Assembly (NCBI RefSeq): GCF_000756615.1
Contig: NZ_CP009288.1
Span: 310,001 to 374,000 of the forward strand
DNA length: 64,000 nt
Direction: 5' to 3'
Source of the DNA: Paenibacillus durus
GTDB lineage: Bacteria > Bacillota > Bacilli > Paenibacillales > Paenibacillaceae
Part shown: positions 8,237-16,864 of the stretch, one piece after another
Position numbering within the stretch: position 1 is the stretch's first letter
Layout of the letters: the number at the start of each line of letters is the position of its first letter
Made by a program: the position numbers and the translations under genes
Notes under the pieces: generated by a model
What the model was told of the DNA's origin: nothing
Databases searched by the model: none
Seen by the model: only the letters and a program-made list of their open reading frames with translations

Positions 8237-9034
8237 ATGTCCCAAGCCCTTGAAGGACCTGCCATAGATGTGCTGATTCCGGCAATTGAGAAGGATCTGG
8301 CCACTCTGCCGCATGTGGTTGACGCTGTAAGGAAGCATGTTAAGCATCCGATCCGCAGTATTATGGTCGTTGCCCCCCGCAAGCCGCGTATCCTCGATTT
8401 TTGCCGCAGGAAAGGCTGTACCTTCGTTGATGAAAATACGGTGCTGCCTATCACCAAGAAGGATATTCACTACCGCTCGCGCACCTGGGAGCGCTCGGGC
8501 TGGCTGTTTCAGCAGCTGCTGAAGCTGGGCGGCGACAAGCTGTGCACGGCGGATTATTTTTTGGTCATTGACGCCGATACGGTTCTGATCACGCCGCACC
8601 GGTTCCGTTTAAGCGGCAAGACAGTGTTCTACTGCCGGAACTGGAGCCAGCCGGAATATTTTGTGACCTACCGGAAGCTGATGGGCAAGAAGGCAGTCCG
8701 CCCGTCCTCTTTTGTAACCCATTACATGCTGTTTGAACGCAGCCGGCTTGCCCGCATGAAACGGGAAATCGAGGCCAGACACGGGACTTCATGGTATTCC
8801 GCCATCCTGCGCAGCATCAACCGCTCCCGGCAGTTTGGGTTCTCCGAGTTCGAAACCTACGGCAACTATCTGTATGCTAAGGACCCCGGAGGGATGGTTC
8901 TAAAGAAAGCCCGCAACAAAAGCCTGAATATGAGCGGCTCGCAAATCTCCACGGCCACGGCCCAAAAGTACGCCCGGACCTATCGGTCACTTTCTTTTCA
9001 CAAGCGAAAAGGTTACGTTCGGACGCCGAAATGA
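8237..9034 (+). CDS. DUF6492-type glycosyltransferase-like protein
   Basis: A 265-residue soluble protein with a GT-A-like layout: an N-terminal IDVLIPAIEKD strand typical of the fold, a VIDADTV motif near residue 113 that fits a metal-binding DxD, and HY-MLFERS plus a 'FETYGNYL' segment later. These match my recollection of DUF6492 proteins, often found near cell-surface polysaccharide genes. A TTG at 8216 is in frame, but the ATG at 8237 has GGAG eight bases before it. Donor and acceptor are unknown. Confidence 0.65.
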   Translation: MSQALEGPAIDVLIPAIEKDLATLPHVVDAVRKHVKHPIRSIMVVAPRKPRILDFCRRKGCTFVDENTVLPITKKDIHYRSRTWERSGWLFQQLLKLGGDKLCTADYFLVIDADTVLITPHRFRLSGKTVFYCRNWSQPEYFVTYRKLMGKKAVRPSSFVTHYMLFERSRLARMKREIEARHGTSWYSAILRSINRSRQFGFSEFETYGNYLYAKDPGGMVLKKARNKSLNMSGSQISTATAQKYARTYRSLSFHKRKGYVRTPK

Positions 9035-9159
9035 TGCGCTCCTTGAAAGGTTCCTCCTCTCGCTCCCGGCTTGCGGGGGGGCCCTTACGCGATTAGACAA
9101 GCGCCCCAAACAGCATTATAGTTAGTGGATATACGCGTAAACGATGGGAGTAGAGAACA

Positions 9160-10176
9160 TTGGTCAGAGCGACAATCGGGGACGTGGCTGCAAGGGCCGG
9201 TGTATCCAAAAGCACGGTATCCCAATATTTGAATAAACGGTATCAGCATATGGGGGTGGAAACCCGCGCCAAGATCGCAGAGGCCATTGAAGCGTTGGAT
9301 TACCAGCCGAATGTGCTCGCAAGGGGACTGAAGCAGAAGCGGACTTCAACGGTTGGCGTCATTGTGGCGAATATCATGCACAGGCTCTCCACCGAAATTT
9401 GCCGGGGCATCGAGGATTACTGCCAGGAGCAGGACATCAATGTCATTTTGTGCAACAGCGACGAGGACGGGGAGAAGGAGAAGAAGTACGCTGAAATGCT
9501 TCAGGCCAAGCAGGTGGACGGCATGATCCTGCTTCCTACGGGGAAGAATGCTTCCCTGTATAAAAAGCTTTCCCGGCACGGGCAACACATTCTGTTCATG
9601 GACCGGCGGGTGGAAAGCGTCAAGGCCGACACCATTGTCGTCAACAACCGAGAGTCGGTCTATGAAGCGGTGTCGCATCTGAAGGAGCGGGGACACCGGA
9701 GAATTGCGCTCGCTACGGCGCCGCTGACGATCAGCACCCGGCTTGAGCGGACGGAAGGCTTCCGGAAGGCGATGGACGATTTCGGACTAACGTACGGCAG
9801 CAGCAGCATTATTAATGCGGAAATCTCCGCCCTGCGGGGAAGATTCGGCAAGCTGTTTGACGGCCCGGAGCCGCCGACGGCGCTCATTGCGGGCAATGAC
9901 CTGGTGCTGCTTGAGGCGCTGGCCTTTGTGAAGGAGCGGAATCTCCGGGTGCCGGAGGATCTGGCGCTGGTCGCCTTCGACAACATTCCTTTTGCCCACC
10001 TGCTTACGCCGACGCTTACCACCATCAATCAGCCTTCGCTCGAAATGGGAAGAAAGGCGGCTGAGCGGATCATCAGCCGCATCCGATCAGAGGAGGATCT
10101 ACCGCCCGCAGAATACGTCTTCAAATGCGAACTGGCGGTGCGGCAGTCCTCGGAGATGAAGCGGGTCACGGATTAA
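9160..10176 (+). CDS. LacI-family transcriptional regulator
   Basis: A 338-residue regulator. The N-terminal HTH (IGDVAARAGVSKSTVSQYLN, residues 6-25) and hinge helix (YQPNVLARGLKQKRT, about 48-62) are followed by a periplasmic-binding-protein-like effector domain (VGVIVANI, DGMILLPTG, FMDRRV, ALIAGNDLVLLEAL, ALVAFDNIPFAHLLTPTLTTI). The TTG start has GGGAG nine bases upstream. Effector unknown. The overall style is that of KdgR/PtxS-like sugar-acid repressors. The tandem operators 3.4 kb downstream in front of the KDG-kinase operon are LacI-like, so this is a plausible but unproven regulator of that operon. Confidence 0.88.
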   Translation: MVRATIGDVAARAGVSKSTVSQYLNKRYQHMGVETRAKIAEAIEALDYQPNVLARGLKQKRTSTVGVIVANIMHRLSTEICRGIEDYCQEQDINVILCNSDEDGEKEKKYAEMLQAKQVDGMILLPTGKNASLYKKLSRHGQHILFMDRRVESVKADTIVVNNRESVYEAVSHLKERGHRRIALATAPLTISTRLERTEGFRKAMDDFGLTYGSSSIINAEISALRGRFGKLFDGPEPPTALIAGNDLVLLEALAFVKERNLRVPEDLALVAFDNIPFAHLLTPTLTTINQPSLEMGRKAAERIISRIRSEEDLPPAEYVFKCELAVRQSSEMKRVTD

Positions 10177-10277
10177 ACCGTGAGTCTTTGCGATTCCCGC
10201 AGGGCCAAGCCGAAAGAGGCTTATCAAGGCATCGCACTGACCGAAGGAAGGACATATGAAAAATTCCATAATCCCGG

Positions 10278-10328
10278 GAACACCTCCGTGAATCGCAGGG
10301 AACGATTCGGCGGAGGTGTTCTTCATTT
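10278..10328 (+). terminator. rho-independent terminator after the LacI gene
   Basis: An 11-base perfect inverted repeat, GAACACCTCCG at 10278-10288 and its complement at 10311-10321, is followed by TTCATTTT. It lies between the convergent LacI and ABC permease genes. Confidence 0.65.
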
Positions 10329-10358
10329 TGGCTGGGATATTTCCGGGCTAATCTGCGG

Positions 10359-11969
10359 CTATTTGATCCGGAACGTTCTGGGCGCGTATTTGTATACGGC
10401 TGCCAGCGCCACGGCGATGTATAAGACTGTAGCGGCGATGACGAAGGCCGTAAACGGAACGGGGTCGCTTGAAAGGGACAAGCTGAAGAAGCAAATGCCG
10501 GATACAATCGAATTGACAACGATAAAGAACGGATTTCGAATATTCAGCTCCGTGGAGTAAGGCTGCAACAGGTAATACATAAATAGGTGATGTACCGAGA
10601 AAAACAAGGAAAGGCAGACGATAAACACCAGAAACAGAAGCATGTCTGCCATGGGCCAATCTGCTCCTGCAAGGCGGGCGAGTATGGCTGCGGCCGCGCA
10701 GAGCGCGGCTGCCGGAATCAGATTAAGCGACGAGATGCGAAGCAGCCGATCCCGGAAATTGGACAGAACCGCCCCGGGTTTCCTATAAAATCCGTAGCGC
10801 AGCAGATGGACGTCACAATGGTAGAACAACGCTTTACATAACCGGTCGCTGATGGATATAAAGAACATGACCGGAAGAAAGTATCTCGGTGAGGTGATCA
10901 ACCGCTCCACATATGTTCCGGCTCTATCGGGACTAAGAAGCGTAATGGCGGCGCCCGCGGCTGTCAGCAGGCCGATGATCCACAGCCGCTTGATTACCGG
11001 CTCCGAGATAAACCGCTTGTGCCTTTCGAAAAAGATAGCGTTCAAGTAAGCATAGCCCTTTTTCTTGGCATGCTTCCCGGAAGAGATGGCGGCGGAATCC
11101 TCGGAATCGGGCATTTTCATATCCGCTTTTTGCGCCTCGCTCATCATCCGGCTGTAGTCCAGCAGCGGGTCGTCCCGATGGGTAGCCGCATCCACCGCCG
11201 CCCGGTAGCGCGGATAGCGTTTAAGGTACAAGGCTCCGGCTATTCCGGCTGCGGTAATGATCAGGCCGCCGGGCAGGCTTAGCACCGCCGCGCCGGTTGC
11301 CGGCGTTCCGTCCAGCACAAGAGGCAGGTACGCTGCGGCCAAGCTCAGCCCGATACCGCACCAGACGATCCCATTTTTTTTGATCAGCACGGTCCCGGTC
11401 CGGTCGAACACATAAAGATGCAGCGCTTCGCAGGCTACCCGCCACAGGGTAATCAGCAGCGCGAAGCGGATTCCCAGGGTGACGGAAGCGCCCAGCAAGC
11501 GGAAGAACACGATAGAAGCGGGCACAAAATAAAGAAAAAAGGTCAAATACCGAAAGCTGAGGGTGGCGTGCATATATTGGCGGGCGTTCAGCCGCATCAG
11601 CTTGACCGCGATATATTTTTCTCGTTTGGGCTCTAGCACTTTAATGTTGGAGAAGGCCGCCGCCGCAAAGCTCAGAAGCACGAAGACATGCAGAAACCGC
11701 CCGAACCGCTCCGCCGCAGGAAGTTCCGTACCCGTGACCGATACCGGCCAATAAATCATCAGGCCCGTATATAAAAAATTGGAGCCGAACCCGATGAGTA
11801 CAGCCGCCAGCAGCGCGATAACGGATGCGATTTTTTTAAGAGGGAGATTGGCGTAAGCACTGTCCTTGACCGCTTGGCCGACGAGAGGGAGCCGACGCAA
11901 ATAGTAAATCAGACAGTTGGCAAAAACGGATACCCGGATGCCGAGTATAAACTTAAGAGTTCTGTACAT
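10359..11969 (-). CDS. ABC-type exporter permease, large multi-pass membrane protein
   Basis: A 536-residue protein with about a dozen hydrophobic segments, without the importer EAA loop. It begins MYRTLKFILGIRVSVFANCL. The frame is open to 12080, but the ATG at 11969 has GGGAG nine bases before it and overlaps the end of the ATPase gene by 17 bases, a sign of translational coupling. It is the membrane partner of the ATPase upstream. Such ABC-2-like pairs export lipids, peptides or toxins or give self-immunity. The family is not one I can name, and the substrate is unknown. Confidence 0.7.
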   Translation of the reverse strand: MYRTLKFILGIRVSVFANCLIYYLRRLPLVGQAVKDSAYANLPLKKIASVIALLAAVLIGFGSNFLYTGLMIYWPVSVTGTELPAAERFGRFLHVFVLLSFAAAAFSNIKVLEPKREKYIAVKLMRLNARQYMHATLSFRYLTFFLYFVPASIVFFRLLGASVTLGIRFALLITLWRVACEALHLYVFDRTGTVLIKKNGIVWCGIGLSLAAAYLPLVLDGTPATGAAVLSLPGGLIITAAGIAGALYLKRYPRYRAAVDAATHRDDPLLDYSRMMSEAQKADMKMPDSEDSAAISSGKHAKKKGYAYLNAIFFERHKRFISEPVIKRLWIIGLLTAAGAAITLLSPDRAGTYVERLITSPRYFLPVMFFISISDRLCKALFYHCDVHLLRYGFYRKPGAVLSNFRDRLLRISSLNLIPAAALCAAAAILARLAGADWPMADMLLFLVFIVCLSLFFSVHHLFMYYLLQPYSTELNIRNPFFIVVNSIVSGICFFSLSLSSDPVPFTAFVIAATVLYIAVALAAVYKYAPRTFRIK

Positions 11970-12669
11970 CAGGCTCATCTCCCAACAGCGTAACAATCTT
12001 CTCTTCAAAATCCGGACTGCGGAGAAGCTCGGGCGGTACCGCCTCGATTCGGCCATGCCGGAGCAGCACCAATTCATCACACAGGTCTTGGGCGAGCTGC
12101 AAAATGTGGGTGGAGAAGACGAGAATATGATCCTGCTTCATTTCCCGCAGCAGCTTCTTCATTTCCAGCGCCGCGATGACATCAAAAGAGGTCAACGGTT
12201 CATCCAGCAAAATCAGCGGCGGACGCGTGATGAGGAAACAGAGCATCTGAATTTTGTTCTTCATGCCGTGGGAATAGCCTTTGATCAGCCGGTGGCGGTC
12301 CTCGCCGTCAATTTTAACCATTTCCAGATAGTCGTCGACGGTCAGCCCTTGGGGAACTTTGTCCCGGTTGATATCGGTAAAAAACTTCAGAAATTCATAT
12401 CCCGTCAGAAATTCAGGCAGGATCGGGAGGGAAAAAACATAGCCTACGTCCTCGTCCCGCAGCGGCCTTAAGCCTTTCTCCCCCTCCAAATGCACCTGTC
12501 CTTCGTCCGCCTCGAGCTCTCCGCTCAGACAGTTGAACAGAGTTGTTTTTCCCGCGCCGTTCCGGCCGAGCAGACCGTAAATCTTGCCCTTCTCAAAGGT
12601 AAAATCAATCCCTTGAAGCACCTTTTTCCCGTCAAAGTCTTTCCTGAGGTTCTTCAATGTTAATTGCAT
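11953..12669 (-). CDS. ABC transporter ATP-binding protein (exporter type)
   Basis: A 238-residue ATPase: Walker A GRNGAGKTT near residue 36, Q-loop region DVGYVFSLPILPEFLTG, a degenerate signature YSHGMKNK near 131, Walker B LILLDEPLTSFD near 152, and H-loop FSTHIL near 187. The signature (normally LSGGQ) is altered to YSHGM, as seen in several ABC-2 type pairs where the loop still works. It forms an exporter with the overlapping permease gene. The ribosome site AGGAGG lies just before the ATG. Confidence 0.85.
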   Translation of the reverse strand: MQLTLKNLRKDFDGKKVLQGIDFTFEKGKIYGLLGRNGAGKTTLFNCLSGELEADEGQVHLEGEKGLRPLRDEDVGYVFSLPILPEFLTGYEFLKFFTDINRDKVPQGLTVDDYLEMVKIDGEDRHRLIKGYSHGMKNKIQMLCFLITRPPLILLDEPLTSFDVIAALEMKKLLREMKQDHILVFSTHILQLAQDLCDELVLLRHGRIEAVPPELLRSPDFEEKIVTLLGDEPDVQNS

Positions 12670-12760
12670 GAGCTCGCATTCCTCCTTAAGATAAAATCAC
12701 TTTGGAAAGTTCTGGTTAAATACGGTTAACTTCCCCCTTTCGTTTCTGTTCTAATGGCCT

Positions 12761-13180
12761 TCACATAACCTTGCTGTATTTGACGAGGTAATAATAACGG
12801 ATACCGAAAGAGAATATATAGAACGCAATCACGGCAAACGTGGTCCATATAGGCAAATCTGAGAAGATAAGCGCAAAGGGAATCAGCATCATGGCTCTTA
12901 CGGTAATATCAAAGGCTTTGGCTTTCGACAGGTTGTTGATCGAGATGCTCCGCTCATCCCCCGCTTCAATGTCCTGCCGTCTCTTGAGTGCCGGATGCTT
13001 GGCATAATAGCGGATCATGATAAGATTGGCAGTGCTCATGCCGATTAGCCCTGAGCCTATACCTATGCACAGCCCGGATACGTTCCTGGCCATGTCACCA
13101 ACCTCCAACAGACCGATAGCCAGCAGCAGAATCCCTATCACCAGTAAAATAACATTGCGCGCAGCAGAGCTTTTTTTCAC
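12761..13180 (-). CDS. small membrane protein, DUF2178-like
   Basis: A 139-residue protein with four hydrophobic segments (about residues 8-26, 33-55, 92-108, 112-133) and a central cytoplasmic loop carrying GDERSISINNLSKAKAFD. The 'DER...K' loop flanked by paired membrane segments is characteristic of small membrane proteins commonly encoded beside XRE repressors. Function unknown. It starts only three bases after the XRE gene stop, so the two are one transcript, probably continuing into the ABC genes 90 bases downstream. Confidence 0.6.
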   Translation of the reverse strand: MKKSSAARNVILLVIGILLLAIGLLEVGDMARNVSGLCIGIGSGLIGMSTANLIMIRYYAKHPALKRRQDIEAGDERSISINNLSKAKAFDITVRAMMLIPFALIFSDLPIWTTFAVIAFYIFSFGIRYYYLVKYSKVM

Positions 13181-13183
13181 AAG

Positions 13184-13384
13184 CTATTCCTCCTCATAGA
13201 TAAAAATCTCTTCAATCGGCAGCTTGAAATAGCGGGCGATCTTAAACGCCAAAATAATCGAGGGATTGTAGCGCCCGTTCTCCAGCGACCCTATCGTCTG
13301 CCTGGAAACCGCCAAAGCCTCGGCCAATTCCTCCTGCTTGATTCCGTGTTGTTTTCGGATCTCCTCCAGACGGTTTTTCAACAT
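13184..13384 (-). CDS. XRE-family repressor
   Basis: A compact 66-residue Cro/CI-type HTH protein: LEEIRKQHGIKQEELAEALA then VSRQTIGSLENGRYNPSI, ending in an IFIYEEE tail. This short form is the usual single-domain repressor paired with a small membrane protein. The open frame extends to 13630, but that part is not protein-like. The ATG at 13384 is close behind AGAGGT, and a TTG at 13381 has better spacing (six bases), so the first residue is uncertain by one codon. It probably represses its own operon through the inverted repeat around its promoter. Confidence 0.85.
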   Translation of the reverse strand: MLKNRLEEIRKQHGIKQEELAEALAVSRQTIGSLENGRYNPSIILAFKIARYFKLPIEEIFIYEEE

Positions 13385-13401
13385 CACACCTCTGTTCAAA
13401 T

Positions 13402-13464
13402 GGAAAGTAAGCTTTACATTTACAATATAACATCCGCAGCCAAAAAATGTAAAGCCTACTTTCC
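13402..13464 (-). promoter_or_regulatory. promoter of the XRE-ABC operon inside an 18-base inverted repeat
   Basis: The arms at 13402-13419 and 13447-13464 match at 17 of 18 positions, with a 27-base gap. Read on the minus strand, a -35 box TTTACA lies in the right arm (13448-13453) and a -10 box TTATAT (13425-13430) lies 17 bases away in the gap. The left arm falls just downstream of the -10. A dimeric repressor bound to both arms would occlude the promoter, fitting autoregulation by the XRE protein. Confidence 0.7.
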
Positions 13465-13529
13465 GTAACAGGTATTCTATATACAGAATCCCAGGTAATG
13501 CAGTTGGCGAATGGATGTAAACAAAAAAA

Positions 13530-13581
13530 TGATAGCGCTTTAAAGAAAGGGCTTGCAAAGAACTTAAGGCTGGATTATAAT
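13530..13581 (+). promoter_or_regulatory. sigma-A promoter of the sugar-acid operon with a cre-like site
   Basis: TTGCAA at 13553-13558 and a perfect TATAAT at 13576-13581 have a 17-base spacer. Just upstream, TGATAGCGCTTTAA at 13530-13543 fits the CcpA cre consensus with two mismatches, so carbon catabolite control is possible. The leader to the first gene is about 160 bases. Confidence 0.7.
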
Positions 13582-13595
13582 TTGATAATAAATAG

Positions 13596-13621
13596 TAAAC
13601 CGATTTACTAAACCGATTTAC
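13596..13621 (+). promoter_or_regulatory. two tandem LacI-like operators
   Basis: The 13-base sequence TAAACCGATTTAC occurs twice without gap (13596-13608 and 13609-13621), about 15 bases after the -10 box. Each copy is an imperfect palindrome centred on CG, the usual layout of LacI-family operators. Position downstream of the promoter implies repression. The binding protein is not shown by the sequence. Confidence 0.65.
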
Positions 13622-13746
13622 AAGCGACAATAATCGACGTTAGGATACAGCAGAATCGATGGTCAGACTTAGGCATAGCCCGATGGTCAGGATGCAGCAT
13701 AATCCGATATACAGGGTCTGCATTTTAAGTTAAGGGGGACGTTACG

Positions 13747-14601
13747 ATGAATGCGGTTTTTGTTCCAACTTCCGTATTTGGAAGCGCTTGCGAAAGGCAG
13801 TATGGACTGACGGAGCTTATACGCTCCGGGGGAGCGGTCGGCATTGAAATTCGGCGCGAGCTATTTGCGCCCGGGGCTCTTCCGCTGGCCGAGTGCCGGG
13901 AGGCGATCCTGCGCAGCGGCCTGCGCTGTGTATACTCCGTTCCGATGGAGCTGTGGAATCCGGAAGGGACACTTAATGAGGAGAAGCTGTCGCACATTCT
14001 TGCGGAAGCGGCGGTCTTAAGGCCTGAAATGCTGAAAGTGTCGCTCGGGCATTATGCGGCGATTCCTGGATTTGCATCGGAGGATGAGCTGAGAGGCACC
14101 GAACATGAACGGCTCGGCCAGCTTGAGCGGCTGCTTCAAGGGTACCGAGAGACAGCAGGAGCGCTGACGCTGCTGATCGAGAATGATCAGACTTCGTACG
14201 GAGGCGGAGCCGAGAATTTGAAAGCGTTTTTCCAGGCGGTGGAGCACTGCGGACTTAGCGGTGTAAAGATGACGTTCGATACGGGCAACTGGTTGTACAG
14301 CGGGGAAGACCCGCTGAAGGCAGCGGAAACCTTCGCCCCTTATGTGGCCTATATTCACTGCAAGCACGTCATCCGTTCGGACGGGATGTGGGTCACGCTG
14401 CCGCTGCCGCAGGATGAGGATGCACTCTGGCGGAAGCTGCTTGGGCTGCTGCCGGGCAATGTGCCCCGCGCAATCGAGTTCGGGCTTCCGGGGGAAGGAT
14501 GCCTTAAAGGATATATCGAGATGCTGCGCGAAGGCTGTTCTGGAACGATAAGGACAGGAACCGCAGAAATCGCCGCAGAAATAGGAAAGGGGATTGCGTA
14601 A
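13747..14601 (+). CDS. sugar phosphate isomerase/epimerase (TIM barrel, AP-endonuclease-2 superfamily)
   Basis: A 284-residue TIM-barrel protein of the xylose-isomerase-like superfamily. Strand ends carry putative metal ligands in LLIENDQT (E, near residue 144), MTFDTGN (D, near 179), YIHCKHV (H, near 202) and AIEFGLPG (E, near 244). It probably isomerises or epimerises a ketose or sugar acid. It is the first gene of a five-gene operon and overlaps kdgK by one base (the last A of its TAA is the first base of the kdgK ATG), a sign of coupled translation. The exact substrate is not evident. Confidence 0.75.
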   Translation: MNAVFVPTSVFGSACERQYGLTELIRSGGAVGIEIRRELFAPGALPLAECREAILRSGLRCVYSVPMELWNPEGTLNEEKLSHILAEAAVLRPEMLKVSLGHYAAIPGFASEDELRGTEHERLGQLERLLQGYRETAGALTLLIENDQTSYGGGAENLKAFFQAVEHCGLSGVKMTFDTGNWLYSGEDPLKAAETFAPYVAYIHCKHVIRSDGMWVTLPLPQDEDALWRKLLGLLPGNVPRAIEFGLPGEGCLKGYIEMLREGCSGTIRTGTAEIAAEIGKGIA

Positions 14602-15560
14602 TGAGCCTGAAGGATGTAGTTACTTTTGGAGAAGCGATGGTCATGTTCGTTGCCGAGCAACCAGGGGCCTTGAAGGATATTGACAAGTTCTGCCGGCGCC
14701 TGGCCGGAGCGGAAGTGAATACGGCGGTCGGCTTCGCCCGGCTGGGACTTTCGGCCGGATGGGTCAGCCGATTGGGCGCCGACGTATTCGGTGAGTATAT
14801 CCGTGAGTATCTGGACAGAGAGAATATCGACATCTCCGGCGTAACGAGCGATTCCCGGCATCCAACTGGCTTTCAGCTCAAGTCGAAGGTGCTTGAAGGC
14901 GATCCGCAGGTGCAGTATTTCCGCAAAAATTCGGCGGCAAGCACGCTTTCGGGCACGGACGTGGACGTTGGTTATTTGACGGGCTTCCGCCATCTGCACA
15001 TGACCGGCATCCCGCCGGCACTGACGAAAAATACCCGCGAGTTCGCTTATGGGGCGCTGGAAGCGATGAAGGCCGCGGGACGCAGCGTTTCCTTCGATCC
15101 GAATTTGCGGCCTGCGCTCTGGTCTTCCCGTGAAGAGATGGTGTCTGTCATCAACGATCTGGCCTGCCGCGCCGACTGGGTGCTGCCGGGAATCCAGGAG
15201 GGTGAGATTTTGACCGGTTCCAGGGACCCGCGCGCAATCGCCGAATTTTATCTGAACAAGGGCGTGTCGCTCGTTGCAGTCAAGCTGGGGCCGGAGGGCG
15301 CGTACTTCCGCACACAGACGGATGAAGGCACGGTACAGGGCTTCAAAGTGGAAGAGGTTGTGGACACGGTAGGCGCCGGAGACGGCTTTGCCGTCGGACT
15401 CGTAAGCGGCATGCTGGAAGGTCTTACCGTGCCGCAGGCGGTGCAGCGGGGGAACGCGATTGGCGCGCTGGCCGTACAGTCGGAGGGCGACCATGACGGC
15501 TATCCGACAAACCTTAAGCTTGAAACCTATCTCCAATATCAACTTACGGGAGTGAAATAA
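14601..15560 (+). CDS. kdgK: 2-dehydro-3-deoxygluconokinase (PfkB family)
   Basis: A 319-residue ribokinase-family enzyme. The N-terminal VTFGEAMVMF and AGAEVNTAVGFARLG motifs and the C-terminal DTVGAGDGFAVGLVSGML (PfkB signature 2 with the catalytic Asp, near residue 254) are intact. FQLKSK and YFRKNSAAS resemble KDG kinases, which convert 2-keto-3-deoxygluconate to its 6-phosphate. No KDPG aldolase is in the window, so a related sugar acid could be the real substrate. Overlaps both neighbours by one base in a tightly coupled operon. Confidence 0.75.
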   Translation: MSLKDVVTFGEAMVMFVAEQPGALKDIDKFCRRLAGAEVNTAVGFARLGLSAGWVSRLGADVFGEYIREYLDRENIDISGVTSDSRHPTGFQLKSKVLEGDPQVQYFRKNSAASTLSGTDVDVGYLTGFRHLHMTGIPPALTKNTREFAYGALEAMKAAGRSVSFDPNLRPALWSSREEMVSVINDLACRADWVLPGIQEGEILTGSRDPRAIAEFYLNKGVSLVAVKLGPEGAYFRTQTDEGTVQGFKVEEVVDTVGAGDGFAVGLVSGMLEGLTVPQAVQRGNAIGALAVQSEGDHDGYPTNLKLETYLQYQLTGVK

Positions 15561-16864
15561 TGATGAATAACAAGAAAAGCAGCGGCTTCGTCGCCGCGCG
15601 CTGGCTGCGGTTGATGCCCATCGTATTCATTACGTACAGTCTGGCTTATCTCGACCGGGCGAACTACAGCTTTGGTGCGGCGGCCGGCATGGCGAAGGAT
15701 TTGCAGATCACGGCTTCGATGTCTTCGCTGCTGGGCGCGCTCTTTTTCCTCGGCTACTTCTTCTTTCAAGTGCCTGGCGCGCATTACGCCGAGAACAAGA
15801 GCGCCAAGAAGCTCGTCTTCTGGTCCCTCATTCTATGGGGCTTTCTGGCGGCGGCCACCGGCGTAGTCCATAACGTCCATTTTTTGATCGTCATCCGGTT
15901 CTGCCTCGGCGTGGTCGAGAGCGCGGTTATGCCGGCGATGCTGGTCTTCCTAAGCCACTGGTTTACGAAAAAAGAGCGCTCCCGCGCCAACACGTTCCTG
16001 ATCCTCGGCAATCCCGTAACCGTGCTGTGGATGTCCATTGTATCCGGCTATCTCGTATCCTCCGTCGGCTGGAGATGGATGTTCATTATTGAAGGACTGC
16101 CGCCGGTTATCTGGGCATTCTTCTGGTGGAAGCTCGTCAACGATAAGCCTTCCGATGCGAAATGGCTGAACGATGAAGACAAGAAGGCGCTTGATGGCGC
16201 TCTTCAGGAAGAGCAAAAAGGGCTCAAGCCTGTAAAAAACTACGGCGAAGCATTCAAGTCCCCGCTCGTCATCAAGCTCTGCCTGCAGTATTTCTTCTGG
16301 AGCATCGGCGTGTACGGATTCGTCATGTGGCTGCCTTCGATTATCAAGTCGGCTCCCGACATGAATATGGTAACAACCGGCTGGCTGTCGTCCGTTCCTT
16401 ACGTGCTGGCGGTTATCGGCATGCTGACGGCTTCCTATTTCTCCGACAAGACGCTTAACCGGAAAATATTCGTCTGGCCTTTCCTGATGATCGGCGCCAT
16501 CGCTTTCTACGCTTCGTATCTGCTGGGCGCGGATCACTTCTGGCTTTCGTTTATCCTGCTCGTGATCGCGGGCGGCGCCATGTACACTCCGTATGGGCCG
16601 TTCTTTGCCATCATGCCGGAAATTCTGCCCCGCAACGTGGCGGGCGGCGCGATCGCGCTCGTTAACAGCATGGGCGCGCTCGGTTCTTTTGCCGGCTCGT
16701 ATATCGTCGGCTACCTGAACGGCTCCACCGGCGGCTTCGGCGCTTCCTACATCTTCATGGCCGGTTCGCTGCTGCTGTCGGCGATTCTGACGATGACGGT
16801 CGGCAAATCCCGCAAGGCGTCTAAGCAGCGGCCTGAGCCGAAGCTGGAGGTGTCCACGCGGTGA
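15560..16864 (+). CDS. MFS transporter, anion:cation symporter family (hexuronate/sugar-acid permease)
   Basis: A 434-residue protein with 12 predicted membrane segments. The SLAYLDRANYSFG motif in helix 1 and RFCLGVVESAVMP in helix 4 are characteristic of the ACS family (ExuT, GudP, phthalate permease). It should import a hexuronate or aldonate by proton symport. The first ATG overlaps the kdgK stop (TAATG); the adjacent ATG at 15563 is equally possible. Its stop overlaps the GTG start of the next gene (GTGA), so the operon is translationally coupled. Confidence 0.85.
   Translation: MMNNKKSSGFVAARWLRLMPIVFITYSLAYLDRANYSFGAAAGMAKDLQITASMSSLLGALFFLGYFFFQVPGAHYAENKSAKKLVFWSLILWGFLAAATGVVHNVHFLIVIRFCLGVVESAVMPAMLVFLSHWFTKKERSRANTFLILGNPVTVLWMSIVSGYLVSSVGWRWMFIIEGLPPVIWAFFWWKLVNDKPSDAKWLNDEDKKALDGALQEEQKGLKPVKNYGEAFKSPLVIKLCLQYFFWSIGVYGFVMWLPSIIKSAPDMNMVTTGWLSSVPYVLAVIGMLTASYFSDKTLNRKIFVWPFLMIGAIAFYASYLLGADHFWLSFILLVIAGGAMYTPYGPFFAIMPEILPRNVAGGAIALVNSMGALGSFAGSYIVGYLNGSTGGFGASYIFMAGSLLLSAILTMTVGKSRKASKQRPEPKLEVSTR

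Noticed and set aside
11917..12471. Plus-strand frame of 184 codons opposite the ABC ATPase
   Set aside because: Shadow of a gene with all ABC motifs on the minus strand; no ribosome site.
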